A stretch of 64,000 bases of DNA from Nematostella vectensis (Eukaryota; Cnidaria; Anthozoa; Actiniaria; Edwardsiidae): positions 5,351,703 through 5,415,702 of the forward strand of contig NC_064037.1 in the NCBI RefSeq assembly GCF_932526225.1, written 5' to 3'. The notes beneath the pieces are model-generated. The model ran no database searches. It was not told the DNA's origin and saw only the letters and a list, made by a program, of their open reading frames with translations. The position numbers were made by a program, and so were the translations under genes. Shown here one piece after another: positions 21,820 through 32,080 of this stretch (position 1 is its first letter; each line of letters begins with the position of its first letter).

Positions 21820-22440
21820 CCATGATTACCTTGGATTTTAATGTTTTCTGACGGAAGCTCACTAGGGAAATCACCTAATAAACAACATTGCGGTTGATTC
21901 TAGGAATTTTTTTCTAAATCTCATTTCTACAGAATTTTCTCTTTTTCTAATCAACCAACCTGACATATACTATATTATTTATAATTCATAGTTTATTATC
22001 TTGGTTATCATGGTAAACAAAAGTAAACCATAACATCCCTAAGGATTTAGAGTTTGCATTTCCAAGAAAACCTCGGAATAATTGTTTTCCCTATTCATTC
22101 CTCTATGTACAGGAAAATTGAATCACTAAATATGTCTCATGCCATTGCTTATTAACTTATTATAATAATCTGTTACCGTTCCCATCCTAACAGTATTTCT
22201 TTCTTTCAATTGTCTGGCCAAATTGTATCACCAGTGATATAACAAATTCCTAACAGAGGTGTTGCATAATTTGTTTGCAAATTATAACAGTCTTTTGGAT
22301 TTATTGTACTGGCTGAATTACAATTGATGCCTTAATATAGATCCACGAAATTTTAGAATATTTTTCTTTAAGAAAAGTTCACTCTTTTCAGATTATCTAA
22401 GAAAAATAGAAAACAGTCATACAAACTTAATGCAAACTTT
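21820..22440. other. AT-rich spacer without recognised features
   Basis: About 620 bases between the stop of the Ulp1 gene and the coding sequence of the MULE gene. I see no exon, repeat or RNA here. It may hold the promoter of the downstream gene. Confidence 0.4.
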
Positions 22441-25400
22441 TATTCAGTTACACTGCAGAGCTTCCTCGGCCCACAGCCAGCACCTCAGCAGCTGGTGCTA
22501 CTTCAACCAGCACTCACCAACCTGTCAACCTCCAACCGGCAGCTGGTGCTAGTCAAGCTGCCATGAGAAAGCACCAACCAGCTAGTTGTCAGCCTACCAC
22601 CTTGCCATCAGCACCTGTTGATCGACCACAAGTCACTCCACCACAAGTAAACCCCCTATCATCACCAGTTACCATCTGTGGTCCAACCTCCTCACCATCA
22701 GCACCAGTTGACCTGCAACAAGTCACTGGACCACAAGTAAACGCCCTATCATCACCAGTTACCATCTGTTGACCAACCTCCTCGCCATCAGCACCAGTTG
22801 ACCTGCAACAAGTCACTGGACCACAAGTAAACCCCCTATCATCACCAGTTACCATCTGTCGACCAACCTCCTCACCATCAGCACCAGTTGACCTGCAACA
22901 AGTCACTGGACCACAAGTAAACCCCCTATCATCACCAGTTACCATCTGTCGACCAACCTCCTCGCCATCAGCACCAGTTGACCTGCAACAAGTCACTGGA
23001 CCACAAGTAAACGCCCTATCATCACCAGTTACCATCTGTCGACCAACCTCCTCGCCATCAGCACCAGTTGACCTGCAACAAGTCACTGGACAACAAGTAA
23101 ACCCCCTATCATCACCAGTTACCATCTGTCGACCAACCTCCTCGCCATCAGCACCAGTTGACCTGCAATAAGTCACTGGACAACAAGTAAACCCCCTATC
23201 ATCACCAGTTACCATCTGTCGACCAACCTCCTCGCCATCAGCACCAGTTGACCTGCAACAAGTCACTGGACAACAAGTAAACCCCCTATCATCACCAGTT
23301 ACCATCTGTCGACCAACCTCTTCGCCATCAGCACCAGTTGACCTGCAACAAGTCACTGGACCACAAGTAAACCCCCTATCATCACCAGTTACCATCTGTC
23401 GACCAACCTCCTCGCCATCAGCACCAGTTGACCTGCAACAAGTCACTGGACCACAAGTAAACCCCCTATCATCACCAGTTACCATCTGTCGACCAACCTC
23501 CTCGCCATCAGCACCAGTTGACCTGCAACAAGTCACTGGACCACAAGTAAACCCCCTATCATCACCAGTTACCATCTGTCGACCAACCTCCTCGCCATCA
23601 GCACCAGTTGACCTGCAACAAGTCACTGGACAACAAGTAAACCCCCTATCATCACCAGTTACCATCTGTCGACCAACCTCCTCGCCATCAGCACCAGTTG
23701 ACCTGCAACAAGTCACTGGACAACAAGTAAACCCGCTATCATCACCAGTTACCATCTGTCGACCAACCTCCTCGCCTTCAGCACCAGTTGACCTGCAACA
23801 AGTCACTGGACAACAAGTAAACCCCCTATCATCACCAGTTACCATCTGTCGACCAACCTCCTCGCCATCAGCACCAGTTGACCTGCAACAAGTCACTGGA
23901 CAACAAGTAAACCCCCTATCATCACCAGTTACCATCTGTCGACCAACCTCCTCGCCTTCAGCACCAGTTGACCTGCAACAAGTCACTGGACAACAAGTAA
24001 ACCCCCTATCATCACCAGTTACCATCTGTCGACCAACCTCTTCGCCATCAGCACCAGTTGACCTGCAACAAGTCACTGGACCACAAGTAAACCCCCTATC
24101 ATCACCAGTTACCATCTGTCGACCAACCTCCTCGCCATCAGCACCAGTTAACCTGCAACAAGTCACTGGACAACAAGTAAACCCCCTATCATCACCAGTT
24201 ACCATCTGTCGACCAACCTCCTCGCCATCAGCACCGGTTGACCTGCAACAAGTCACTGGACAACAAGTAAACCCCCTATCATCACCACTTACCATCTGTT
24301 GACCAACCTCCTCGCCATCAGCACCAGTTGACCTGCAGCAAGTCACTGGACCACAAATTAAACTGCCATTAGCATCAGGCAGTCGCCATCAACCTACAAC
24401 CCTGCAATCTTTGCCTGTTGACATGCAACAAGTCACACCACCACAGGTTAATCCCATCACCATCTCCACCCCATCATCAACTCTCTATGACTGCACATAC
24501 TGTGGGGATAAGTTCACACTCAAGTCAAATTTGCAAAGGCACTTCAAAAGGAGACATGGTGTTACTTAGAGTAATGGAATATCCAGGTGCCAATCATGCA
24601 ATTTTAGGTGCCACAGAGTGGTAGATCTGATTGTGCACTTGAAAGCAGCTCATGGGGTTATCTTCAAAGAAGAAACATCATTTTTCCTGCTATACAGGTG
24701 AAGACAGTTTATTTTTTAAAGGACTAAGTAAATCAATTCTACAATATAATACAAAGAAAATACCCTTATAAAAACAGTAGGAGTACCATGGCATGGGCTT
24801 GAAACTTCCACAAATATATGCACATTAAATAAAATAGAAAGGTAATTGATTTAACATCATAATTCAATTTGTTGTAGACTTTCAATCATGGAAACAAAAC
24901 ACTGAGTCATCTTGCAAGTGCTCATTTGTGAAGTCTACGGGGGACAAATACCAAAAAGACACTGGGACAACAATAAAGTATTTCAAGTGCAATAGAGGGG
25001 AAAACATCGATCTGTTGTGAAGGGACCGAGAAGGACAAAAACCCAAGGTGCAGTAATTGCAGAAGTAATCCAAGTACAGTAATTGAAGGAGTAATCCAGT
25101 ACAGCTTGATTACACCTGGCACATTTCTCTGTCACACTTATTGCAAAGTGCAGATCTAACATTTTGAATGGCTTACTTTTTGAAAACTGTCTGAATGCCA
25201 TGGTTCAGTTTGTAATATGTGTATGCTCTTGATAATATTTTTTTTTTTTTTACTTTTTTATATTCTAGGCTCATGCAAAATGGCAAGCAACTGTACTGCC
25301 TCACTTACAGCAACTGTAGATTTAAAAGGGAAAGTGACAGTAGAGGTAGTACTCACCCACTATGGTCATGGACATGATATCCAGCACCTTCGTTTGCCGA

Positions 25401-26235
25401 CAGAAAAGAAAGATGAAATAGCTGCCAAACTGAAACAGGGAGTAACAAAGGAAAAAATTCTACAAGATGTACGGGACAGTGTATCAACTAAGAACATAGG
25501 CAGACACCACATTCTGGAGCGTAAAGACATCCAAAACATTGAAAGAGCATATGGGCTGAAAGATGTTCAACGTCATCCAAATGACCAACAAAGTGTGCTT
25601 GCATGGATAACAGAGTGGAGTTTAGAGGATAATAACCCTGTATTGTACTATAAACTACAGGGGCAGATAGCAGAGGAAGGGTATGACCTACAGAAATCCG
25701 ATTTTTTTATTGTTTTGCAAAGTCAAATTAAAAAAAATATGCTGACAAGATTTGGCCACAAAGGCATTTGCTGCGATTCAACTCATGGCACAAATGCATA
25801 TGACTTTACACTAACAACAATATTAGTCATGGATGAGTTTGATCAAGGTTTTTCTGTGGGATGGTGTTTGTCAAGTCATGAGGACTTCACCACCATGACA
25901 ATATTTATTAGGGAAATTAGAAAAAACTGTGAGGTCATACAGTCCAAGTTTTTTTATGAGTGACATGGCCCCACAGTTCTACAATGCTTGGATAGCCATA
26001 ATGGGAGGCCTCCGCCCTGCTAAGCTTATATGCACCTGGCACACTGACAAAGCTTGGCAGTTAGAACTCAGAAGAAAGATAGGTAGTAAGCAGGTTCAAG
26101 AGGAGGTGTACAAAATGATGAGGACTGCCCTCCAAGAAACTAATGAAGATGTTTTTGAGAAACTGCTTCTAGCTCTTCTAAACTACCTGGGCTCAAAAAC
26201 AATAGAATTCTATGAATACTTTAGAAAAAACTTCT
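22441..26235 (+). pseudogene. C2H2 zinc finger - MULE transposase gene, decayed and interrupted
   Basis: One plus-strand frame runs from a Ser/Thr/Ala/Gln-rich start (near 22480) through the 90 bp repeats (30 residues each, PVDLQQVTG core) into two C2H2 fingers (CTYCGDKF...HFKRRH at 24488-24555 and CQSCNFRC...HLKAAH at about 24590-24650). After an intron come a FLYWCH-like segment (SFVKSTGDKYQKDTG, about 24930) and the transposase core (about 25270-26230). The latter has the first catalytic Asp in CCDSTHGTNAYDF, the second in MSDMAPQF, and LICTWHTDKAW. It would cut and paste its own element. Damage: stops at 22770, 23169, 24300, 24567 and 25018, and a frame change in a T run at 25949-25955. 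The end is replaced by the GC-rich element, so the third catalytic residue is lost. Confidence 0.82.
22617..24350 (+). repeat. 90 bp coding minisatellite, about 19 units
   Basis: Near-identical 90 bp units in the MULE-associated frame; the plus-strand reading is continuous with the zinc fingers downstream. Because 90 is a multiple of three, the minus strand is also open over the whole array (22589-24346), which is a shadow. Variation is confined to a few positions (ccacaa/caacaa, ctcgcc/ctcacc), suggesting recent expansion or homogenisation. Confidence 0.92.
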
Positions 26236-26698
26236 GGATGACCGCGTCTATCTCTGCCACGGACCCCATCGCCAGCTTGAAGCCTTTCAGCTTTGCAACG
26301 CCCCGTCGAACGCTCCCGTCCTCGTTGAACAGCTGTTGTGGTTCAGTCCAACCCCCTCCTCTGGGTTTGCGAACCTGTATTAGCGTCTTTCCCCTCCGCT
26401 CTGACTGGAACCGTAGCAGATTCTCGTTAAGGTCTGGGTATTCCTCCCTGAGGGACTGGAGACCGATTCTTGTCACTGCACCCTCTGTGATGAACGAGGT
26501 TTCAGCGCTTGCCGTTCCGGCGGTTCGCGAAGCCATGCTATGCGCAGCATGCATACGCGATGACGTGCTCGTCATTGGGATCGACTCCCCATCGTCGGGG
26601 TCAAACGGGATAAGGGGCGTCGTCTCGTCGTCCCCCGCTCCGCGATCGTCGGACGCACCCGTCAAGGTATCGTCAATGTCAACGTCAACGTCACCCAT
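26236..26698 (-). pseudogene. Element protein of unknown function, C-terminus lost
   Basis: The minus frame starts at 26698. The first 80 residues are acidic and disordered (VDVDIDDTLTG, PLIPFDPDDGE). A more ordered part follows (SFITEGAVTRIGLQSLREEY, then LFNEDGSVRRG). The frame then runs out of the GC-rich element into the disrupted MULE sequence and stops at 26210; the last seven or so residues are host-derived. The abrupt loss at the element edge shows that this end of the element is missing. I recall similar ITEGA/LFNEDGS proteins as unannotated genes in cnidarian genomes, but cannot confirm this here. It is transcribed divergently from the capsid-like gene. Confidence 0.6.
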
Positions 26699-26811
26699 GA
26701 TGCGTGCGCATAACTCGTGCTACGCTATATTAGACATGTCTAACAGTCCGCACCATAGCCACGCGGCTTAGTACTTTATGTGTATATAGTACATGTGTGT
26801 ACACACATACG
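26699..26811. promoter_or_regulatory. Divergent intergenic region of virus-like element
   Basis: 113 bases separate the divergent start codons at 26698 and 26812. It contains AT-rich stretches (tatatt, tatatag) that could serve as core promoters in both directions. No specific motif was identified. Confidence 0.35.
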
Positions 26812-27384
26812 ATGTCAGTCAGCGATAAACTCGACCCCCAGCGAACACCCAGAATTCCTCTGGGGTTGAAAGCCGAGAGAACTGTTCACTGGGTCACTCT
26901 CAACCCGTCGACGGCCTCCCCAGGCGAGACGCTATATGTGGCGGTCCCAAAGCTGTCGGAAGGCGTCACGCTCGTGCCTGGCTCCTTGAGGGTCGGTCTC
27001 GATCTCTCCGTCTCAGGCCATGCGAATAATACCGTCGTTAACAACGTCGGCCGAAATCTCGTGAGCCGCCTGAAAATCTCGTTTGCAGGAGAAACGCTCC
27101 AGGACACCAACTTGGCGTTCAGCGCGCGCCATGTGGGTATCAGCGTGTGGGTGATCACGCAGCAGCTCACCAGCATCACGAAGCCGTTCCGCGAAAACAT
27201 CGCGGCCCTGGTGGTCTTCTATACCCCGAGCAAGGCGGACATGAAAGCTATCCTGCATGACTACGGCGCGGAGCTTTCAGAGGAGAAGATGAAAGATTAC
27301 ATGAAGGCCCTCAAGACGAAAAAGTTCTCGAAGTTAGAGTTTTGCTTGCGTCACCCTTATACCATCGCCCTAGTTGAACGGTAA
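26812..27384 (+). pseudogene. Chimera of capsid-like N-terminus and packaging-ATPase C-terminus
   Basis: ATG at 26812 opens a 190-residue frame. Residues 1-100 (TLNPSTASPGETLYVAVPKL, GRNLVSRLKISFAGETLQDT) look like the beta-rich start of a virion structural protein; this assignment is inference. From about residue 101 (base 27112) the character changes to the C-terminal part of an FtsK/HerA A32-type packaging ATPase: RHVGISVWVITQQLTS, then KPFRENIAALVVFYTP. That pattern of Arg-His, Ile-Ser, Gln and Arg-Glu-Asn is typical of the sensor region. No Walker A or B is present. The simplest reading is an internal deletion of several kilobases that joined two genes in frame. No intact virion gene remains in this copy. 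Confidence 0.6.
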
Positions 27385-27408
27385 CCACCGCCCTGGGGCA
27401 TAACGTAT

Positions 27409-28044
27409 ATGCGCCTTAGCCACGGCATGATGAGCGACGAATACTTTGAGAGTCTTCTTGAGGGGGACGCCGCAGGCCTCCCGGCCGTCGAGTCGTTGGA
27501 CTGCTCGGCACATCCTGCCGGGACGGCAACCGGAGGTGAGCAAACTGAGATAGCAGACGCGAGGGAGAAACCCGCGATTCTCGTAGCCTCGGGGAAGTCG
27601 AGAGAAATGGTAGGCAAGGCCCTGACTCACGACGACGTCAAACGCATGAGCGCCAAGGAGGTGAGGAAGTACGAGAGGCGATACGAGACCGCTCTAGCCA
27701 GCCAGACTACAGACGCCCTGGCAGACAGCTTTCTGAAGCTTGCGGCCAAGCTGGTAGGCATGGCGCTGCCGATAGACAGTGTGGTCGGTCTTCACAATGA
27801 CCTAGTGTCCGACTACATCATCAGAAACGAGCTCCGCACATTGTGCGGAAGCCTGTCTCTACGCTGCGGTCGTTCGACGGCTTTATCCGTCGGGGCGCTA
27901 CACATAGCACGTCATGTGGACTGTCGTGCCGACACCGGAACGGCAAGCGCTGACACGCGGTGTCAACAAGAGGTAGCAGCCGCCGACGCCACGCGTCAGC
28001 CGGAACGGCACACGGACAGTGGCAAGTCTGCCATCCCAGAGTAG
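27409..28044 (+). CDS. Element protein of unknown function (helical)
   Basis: 211 residues starting 24 bases after the previous stop. There is an unstructured Ala/Gly/Glu-rich first half, a helical middle (LTHDDVKRMSAKEVRKYERR, SFLKLAAKLVGMALPID) and a short segment with DYIIRNELRTL and SLSLRCGR, then a low-complexity tail. I do not recognise a family. Its position between the virion-type genes and the small membrane proteins suggests a minor structural or assembly protein, which is inference only. Codon use is GC-rich like the rest of the element. Confidence 0.55.
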   Translation: MRLSHGMMSDEYFESLLEGDAAGLPAVESLDCSAHPAGTATGGEQTEIADAREKPAILVASGKSREMVGKALTHDDVKRMSAKEVRKYERRYETALASQTTDALADSFLKLAAKLVGMALPIDSVVGLHNDLVSDYIIRNELRTLCGSLSLRCGRSTALSVGALHIARHVDCRADTGTASADTRCQQEVAAADATRQPERHTDSGKSAIPE

Positions 28045-28113
28045 ACGTTCATTTGAAAGCTCGCCACTTCTTCTACCACTTGGCACCAAGTAGTTGACGC
28101 CGCGTGTGTGTTG

Positions 28114-28701
28114 ATGGAGGAACCTCAAGGAAGTATTAGTGCCCAGCCTGCCGGAACGTCAGCGGAACCTGCTCAAGAACCTGCACGTACGCCTTCGGCG
28201 TTGGCGGAAAGAATCACGAGCCCCGAACCACCCGCGACCCGGCCTAAACACCCTGGGCGAGTCGCAGCTGGAAGGCGCTTGGCAAAGTGGAACCGAATTA
28301 ACAGAGCGAAGAAAGAGATACTTCGTGTCGCCGCTGCGCAGCAGCTGCCTGTGGCCCCGGGGCCGAGCGAGCCGCAGCCGGGACGGCGCTTGCGCGCCGA
28401 CGATGCGGCAAGCGCTGGCATCGCACACACACCAGTCCCGGAAAGCAACTCTGCCTGGTCGGCTAGCTCCGTTTTCGGGCTCGCTGGTCTCCTAGTGTCA
28501 TTGATCGGCCTCTACACACGTAGGCGGGAGCTGGCTGCCGCGTTCACTCGTACACCAGCTGTTAACCAGCGAGCTACCGAAGGTGCCGACGGCGTGACTC
28601 CGCCCCCAGGGCCGCCGCTGGCGGCCGCACAGCAGACCAAGGACCGCGTTCCGGCGACAGCACTTCGCGCTCCCGGATCTCGGCTGTTATCCATGGAGTA
28701 A
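28114..28701 (+). CDS. Element membrane protein with basic RVAAGRRLAKWNR motif
   Basis: 195 residues from the ATG at 28114. It has a Pro/Ala-rich N-terminus, a basic amphipathic segment (HPGRVAAGRRLAKWNRINRA) near residue 48, one predicted membrane helix (SVFGLAGLLVSLIGLYTRR) near residue 120, and a Pro-rich tail ending near SME. The basic motif followed by a single membrane span suggests a DNA- or capsid-associated membrane protein. I do not recognise a named family. The start is chosen because the preceding codons lack an upstream ATG. Confidence 0.55.
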   Translation: MEEPQGSISAQPAGTSAEPAQEPARTPSALAERITSPEPPATRPKHPGRVAAGRRLAKWNRINRAKKEILRVAAAQQLPVAPGPSEPQPGRRLRADDAASAGIAHTPVPESNSAWSASSVFGLAGLLVSLIGLYTRRRELAAAFTRTPAVNQRATEGADGVTPPPGPPLAAAQQTKDRVPATALRAPGSRLLSME

Positions 28702-28741
28702 GCAGACATTTAGACACGAGGGGCCCACCCATATCCGCACG

Positions 28742-28966
28742 ATGTCGACGATGCAGCAAAGCAAGATTACAAAGACCATCACCGATGCCGCAGTCATAAC
28801 CGGCCTCGTCGCCGGTATCGGCTGGGTTGGGCGCAAGGTCTTACGCGAGGACTTCACCAAAGACCCCTCCGCGAACGCCATGAACTACGCAAAAATTACT
28901 GCCGCCGTTGCAGGAGCTGTCGCTTTGAAGGGTTACCTTGAGGACCAGAAGATCCTGCCCATGTAG
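28742..28966 (+). CDS. Small hydrophobic element protein (74 aa)
   Basis: Short protein with two hydrophobic stretches (AAVITGLVAGIGWVGRKVL and AKITAAVAGAVALKGYL) and an ending YLEDQKILPM. It lies 40 bases after the previous stop and about 95 bases before the next start, in the same orientation. A small membrane component is the likeliest class; no function can be assigned. Confidence 0.55.
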   Translation: MSTMQQSKITKTITDAAVITGLVAGIGWVGRKVLREDFTKDPSANAMNYAKITAAVAGAVALKGYLEDQKILPM

Positions 28967-29061
28967 TGTACTGTGGTACATGTAGGCCGTGTATTAGACT
29001 CGTGCGCGCTTTGCGCATGCGTATACGCATACACAGCACGCGAAGTGCTCTCCGCACAAAC

Positions 29062-29475
29062 ATGGCCTCTATCGCGATTTTGGTTGGCGGTGCCGTCCTA
29101 AACGCGACTGCATTCGTTGGTGGCAACTACCTCGCAAAGTTCCTGTTGAACGATGAGAGCCCCGCCTCAGCTGAGAAGGAGAGGCACGACAAGGCCCTGG
29201 AGAAATACCAACAAGACTATGGACGCTACCAACAGCGGCGACAAAAAATCCTCGATTGGCAAGCTCAAAGTCGCGAGAGAGGGTCCCTCGCAAAGCAGAA
29301 CTTCACCGACACCGACTACGCGCTCAAACTCTACAACCAGACCTCCCTGGAGTTGATGCGGGCCCCCGAGCTGTCCGACTACTACGTCCCCAGCAAAACG
29401 CAGAAGAACGCCGAGTTGGCGTACATAGGCGCCGGCGCTCTCGCCATCGGCTACGCAGCTAGCCGTTTGCTGTGA
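29062..29475 (+). CDS. Element protein with two membrane segments and a coiled coil
   Basis: 137 residues from the ATG at 29062. An N-terminal hydrophobic helix (AILVGGAVLNATAFVGG) is followed by a charged, Gln-rich coiled coil (KERHDKALEKYQQDYGRYQQ) of about 50 residues. A Tyr-rich segment (TDTDYALKLYNQ, LSDYYVPSKTQKN) and a C-terminal hydrophobic helix (LAYIGAGALAIGYAAS) complete it. The frame extends upstream to 28966, but without a better start. The architecture suggests a membrane-bridging or virion membrane protein; the family is unnamed to my knowledge. Confidence 0.6.
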   Translation: MASIAILVGGAVLNATAFVGGNYLAKFLLNDESPASAEKERHDKALEKYQQDYGRYQQRRQKILDWQAQSRERGSLAKQNFTDTDYALKLYNQTSLELMRAPELSDYYVPSKTQKNAELAYIGAGALAIGYAASRLL

Positions 29476-29628
29476 TGCAGCTGCCATCGAAACGCGTATA
29501 CGTACGTGTGCGTCTAGGCGGCCTTTTTCCATGCTGCGCGTATACATGTACACGTATACGTACGCCGAAGGCGTAGCAGACGGCATCCGCCTGTTGGAGA
29601 CTGATTCCCCCGCCGCGATACGCACGTA

Positions 29629-30628
29629 ATGGCCCGCCGGAACGGCAAGCGCATGTCCGACGAAGAACTCGATGCGATCCTTCGCCCTATATACTACGCC
29701 AGAGGCGGCTTCCAGGGAGTGACCGCTCTGCATGCCAAACTTCCCAAGGGCTCAGCCTCCATTGATCGAGTGCGCAAGTGGGTAAGCTCGCAGCCCGTCG
29801 GGGGCTACACACAGACGCCTCCTCCTCCGACTACCTACGCCCACTTCTCGGAGCAGATACCAAACCGCATCCACCAGTCGGACCTGCTATTCTTGCCAAC
29901 CGACCGCGGGTACAAGTATGCCCTGACTGTCGTTGACGTTGCTTCACGATATAAAGCCGCCCGCCCACTGAGGACTAAGAGCGCGGCCGTCGTCTCCCGC
30001 GAACTCGCTGGCATCTATGAAGAGGGACCTCTCACATGGCCTAAAGTCCTCATGGTTGATGACGGCACGGAGTTCAAGGGTGCTACCACGAAGCTCCTAA
30101 CAGACCACGGGGTGGAGGTCCGACGGGCTGAGCCTGGGCACCACAGGAGCCAAGCTTTCGCCGAGTCTTTCCATCGCTGGCTGGCGCAGCGCCTATTTCG
30201 TGCGCAGTACTCGAAGGAGCTTGCGTCCGGCAAGACAAACCGCGAGTGGGTTACTGCTCTACCAATCGTAATCTCGGACATGAACGCAACGGAGACTCGC
30301 ATGACTGGCCTTGCGCCTGAGGACGCCATAAAGCTGAGGCGCGTGCCTCTCAAAGCCGAAAAGCCCCCCATTAGAGGTCGGAACGGAGGTGTACATCGCC
30401 GTAAACGAGGAAGACCTTCAGGACAAGGGCCGACGGCGAGCGACGGACCCGTGGTGGACAAGCAAGGCGTACCCAATACTAAAGAGGGTCATGGAGCCCG
30501 GACAGCCAGTGTTGTATTACACGGCGTACTCTAAGCACGGCTTCACGCGATCGCAGTTGCGTAGCGTGACGCCAGTGCGATCGAAAAAATCATCTGGTCG
30601 CGCTAGCGTCACCACAGCGCAACGCTAG
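29629..30628 (+). pseudogene. Retroviral-type integrase (rve), frameshifted
   Basis: The frame from 29629 contains an N-terminal helical region, then the RNase H-fold catalytic core. First Asp in HQSDLLFLPT (about residue 84), second in LMVDDGTEFKG (about 142), Glu in QAFAESFHRWLAQ (about 177). This D,D35E arrangement matches Polinton/Maverick integrases, which insert the element into host DNA. The C-terminal domain is in another frame (VYIAVNEED, ATDPWWTSKAY, GQPVLYYT, from about 30389): the reading frame breaks in a C run at 30362-30367. This is either an assembly error or an inactivating change. It is the last rightward gene and converges on the replication gene. Confidence 0.85.
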
Positions 30629-30660
30629 CGCCACCCTAGCGTGATCAGCGCTTGTGCCTT

Positions 30661-30951
30661 CTATTGCAGTCTAACATTCCACTTGTAGTGACCCTGACTG
30701 TCGTCCCGCCGGTCGATACTGAAGCATTGGGGATGACTCTTGGTGTACCCCTTAAGCAGAAGCTGAGTGCCACAGAGCGTGCACTTTTTTTCCGCGTCAG
30801 CAATCATGCCGAGCACGTGGTCTACCGTCAGAACGTGGTGCGGCCCCGTGTACTTCGTGCGACCCTTTTGCCTGTCGTCTATAGCGTATCGCTTGATTCG
30901 CGCTATAATGAGCTCTTCACTGGGCGTAGCCTGCAGTCCTGTGGGAACCAA
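30661..30951 (-). pseudogene. HNH nuclease domain at the end of the replication gene
   Basis: The minus frame contains KKCTLCGTQLLL (about residue 55), then QCFSIDRRDDSQGHYKWNVR. This is the CxxC ... DRxD...GH...N pattern of HNH endonucleases, which cut DNA. The frame stops at 30661 just before the second CxxC/CN element that usually closes the zinc site, so the domain is incomplete. It follows the helicase after a short Pro-rich spacer encoded by a G/C run at 30970-30987, and was probably part of the same polypeptide, or a cleaved product of it. Confidence 0.7.
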
Positions 30952-30979
30952 GGCACCTGGGGTGTCATCGGGGGGGGGG

Positions 30980-32080
30980 GGGGGGGATCACGCGGACTAT
31001 CTGGTCGGCGAGCCGCACGCGGAGATGCCGGTGTACACAGCATTCGTGATCCAGCCCTCTAAGCTGTGGTCTATGATAAACAGACGTCTTGGGTTCTGGA
31101 TGGTCTTGCCCTGCACCCGGTGGACTGTCCCCCAGCCCGCGTATTTCCACTCGAGGGGAAGCCCGTTAAGGATCACGCCGAGAGGGACCTCGACTACCGT
31201 GCCTTTGTACGCGTCGACCTTCTCGCCCCTTTTGCCTGGCACAGGCACCGGCCGTCCTTGCTTGCGATAACGATGCGCGACGCTAGGATCGGGGTCAAAG
31301 CGGATGGTTGCTGGCAGTCGGGGGTAGTTTTTCCTGTGGTGCTCTACCAATCGCTGCTGGACAAGGGCCCCCATCTTGTTGGTTGAGCACACCCACATAT
31401 CGCTTGGGTGGGCCTGCTCGATCGCCGCGTCGAACGCCACCCCATCCCACTCCTCTCGAAACACCTCAAGCTGTTGGGAGTCTGGCTGACACCAAATCCG
31501 GCCCTTTATGTCGTGGAGCCTGGAGGAGGGGGCGGCAGAGCCGCAGTCGCATATACTGTACGGCTTTCCGCAGTCTTCACACAGGCAGCGGTAGTCGGAC
31601 TCGAACCAGCGGATGTTCCCTTGTGCCCACTCCTTGAGCATATCGTGAGGCCCCTCTTTATCTCCCCAGGGCGGGACCTGCCCATAGTCGCCACATCACA
31701 CTACCTGACACGGCCGCGTGGCGAGATACCCTAGGATGGCGCGTACCACTTTAGTCTGTACCTTACAGCACTCGTCAATGATGATTACTTCTGCGAGACG
31801 GTCGAGTTTGTGCCCCAGCTCGGAAGGTCTCCACTCCTCTATCGGCTTCTCCGCTGGTATGCAGAGGTAGTGGTGGTAGGTTTGAGCCTTCACCGCGAGG
31901 CGCGGGTTGTTGCGATGGTCGTGGGCGAGGTCGTTCTCGGGGGTGAGCACCACAACGTTACGGCCACGGAACATGCTCACCGCCCACTCGGTCTTCCCCG
32001 ATCCTCCCTGGCCGGCTAGATACATCCTCGCAAAGGTTGCGGCCACAAGATCGCACGGCAGACTCGGCGCAGTGCTTGGC
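30980..32080 (-). pseudogene. Superfamily 1 DNA helicase domain of the replication gene
   Basis: Walker A AGQGGSGKTEW lies near 32000, motif Ia-like VVVLTPENDLA follows, and Walker B is IIIDECC near 31770. Motif III (CGDYGQVPPW) comes directly after an in-frame TGA at about 31694. The second RecA lobe contains a Cys-rich insert (CLCEDCGKPYSICDC) and the closing motif HRVQGKTI...AVYTGIS near 31040-31090. This is the RecD/Pif1-like side of SF1, which would unwind DNA ahead of the polymerase. The frame is continuous with the polymerase motif B/C region, so it is a fusion. A one-base loss near 31025 shifts the frame after the last motif. Confidence 0.8.

Noticed and set aside
22589-24346. A 585-codon open frame on the minus strand made of Cys-rich 30-residue repeats
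   Set aside because: It is the antisense of a 90 bp repeat; the plus-strand frame continues into zinc fingers, and periodicity alone keeps the minus strand open.
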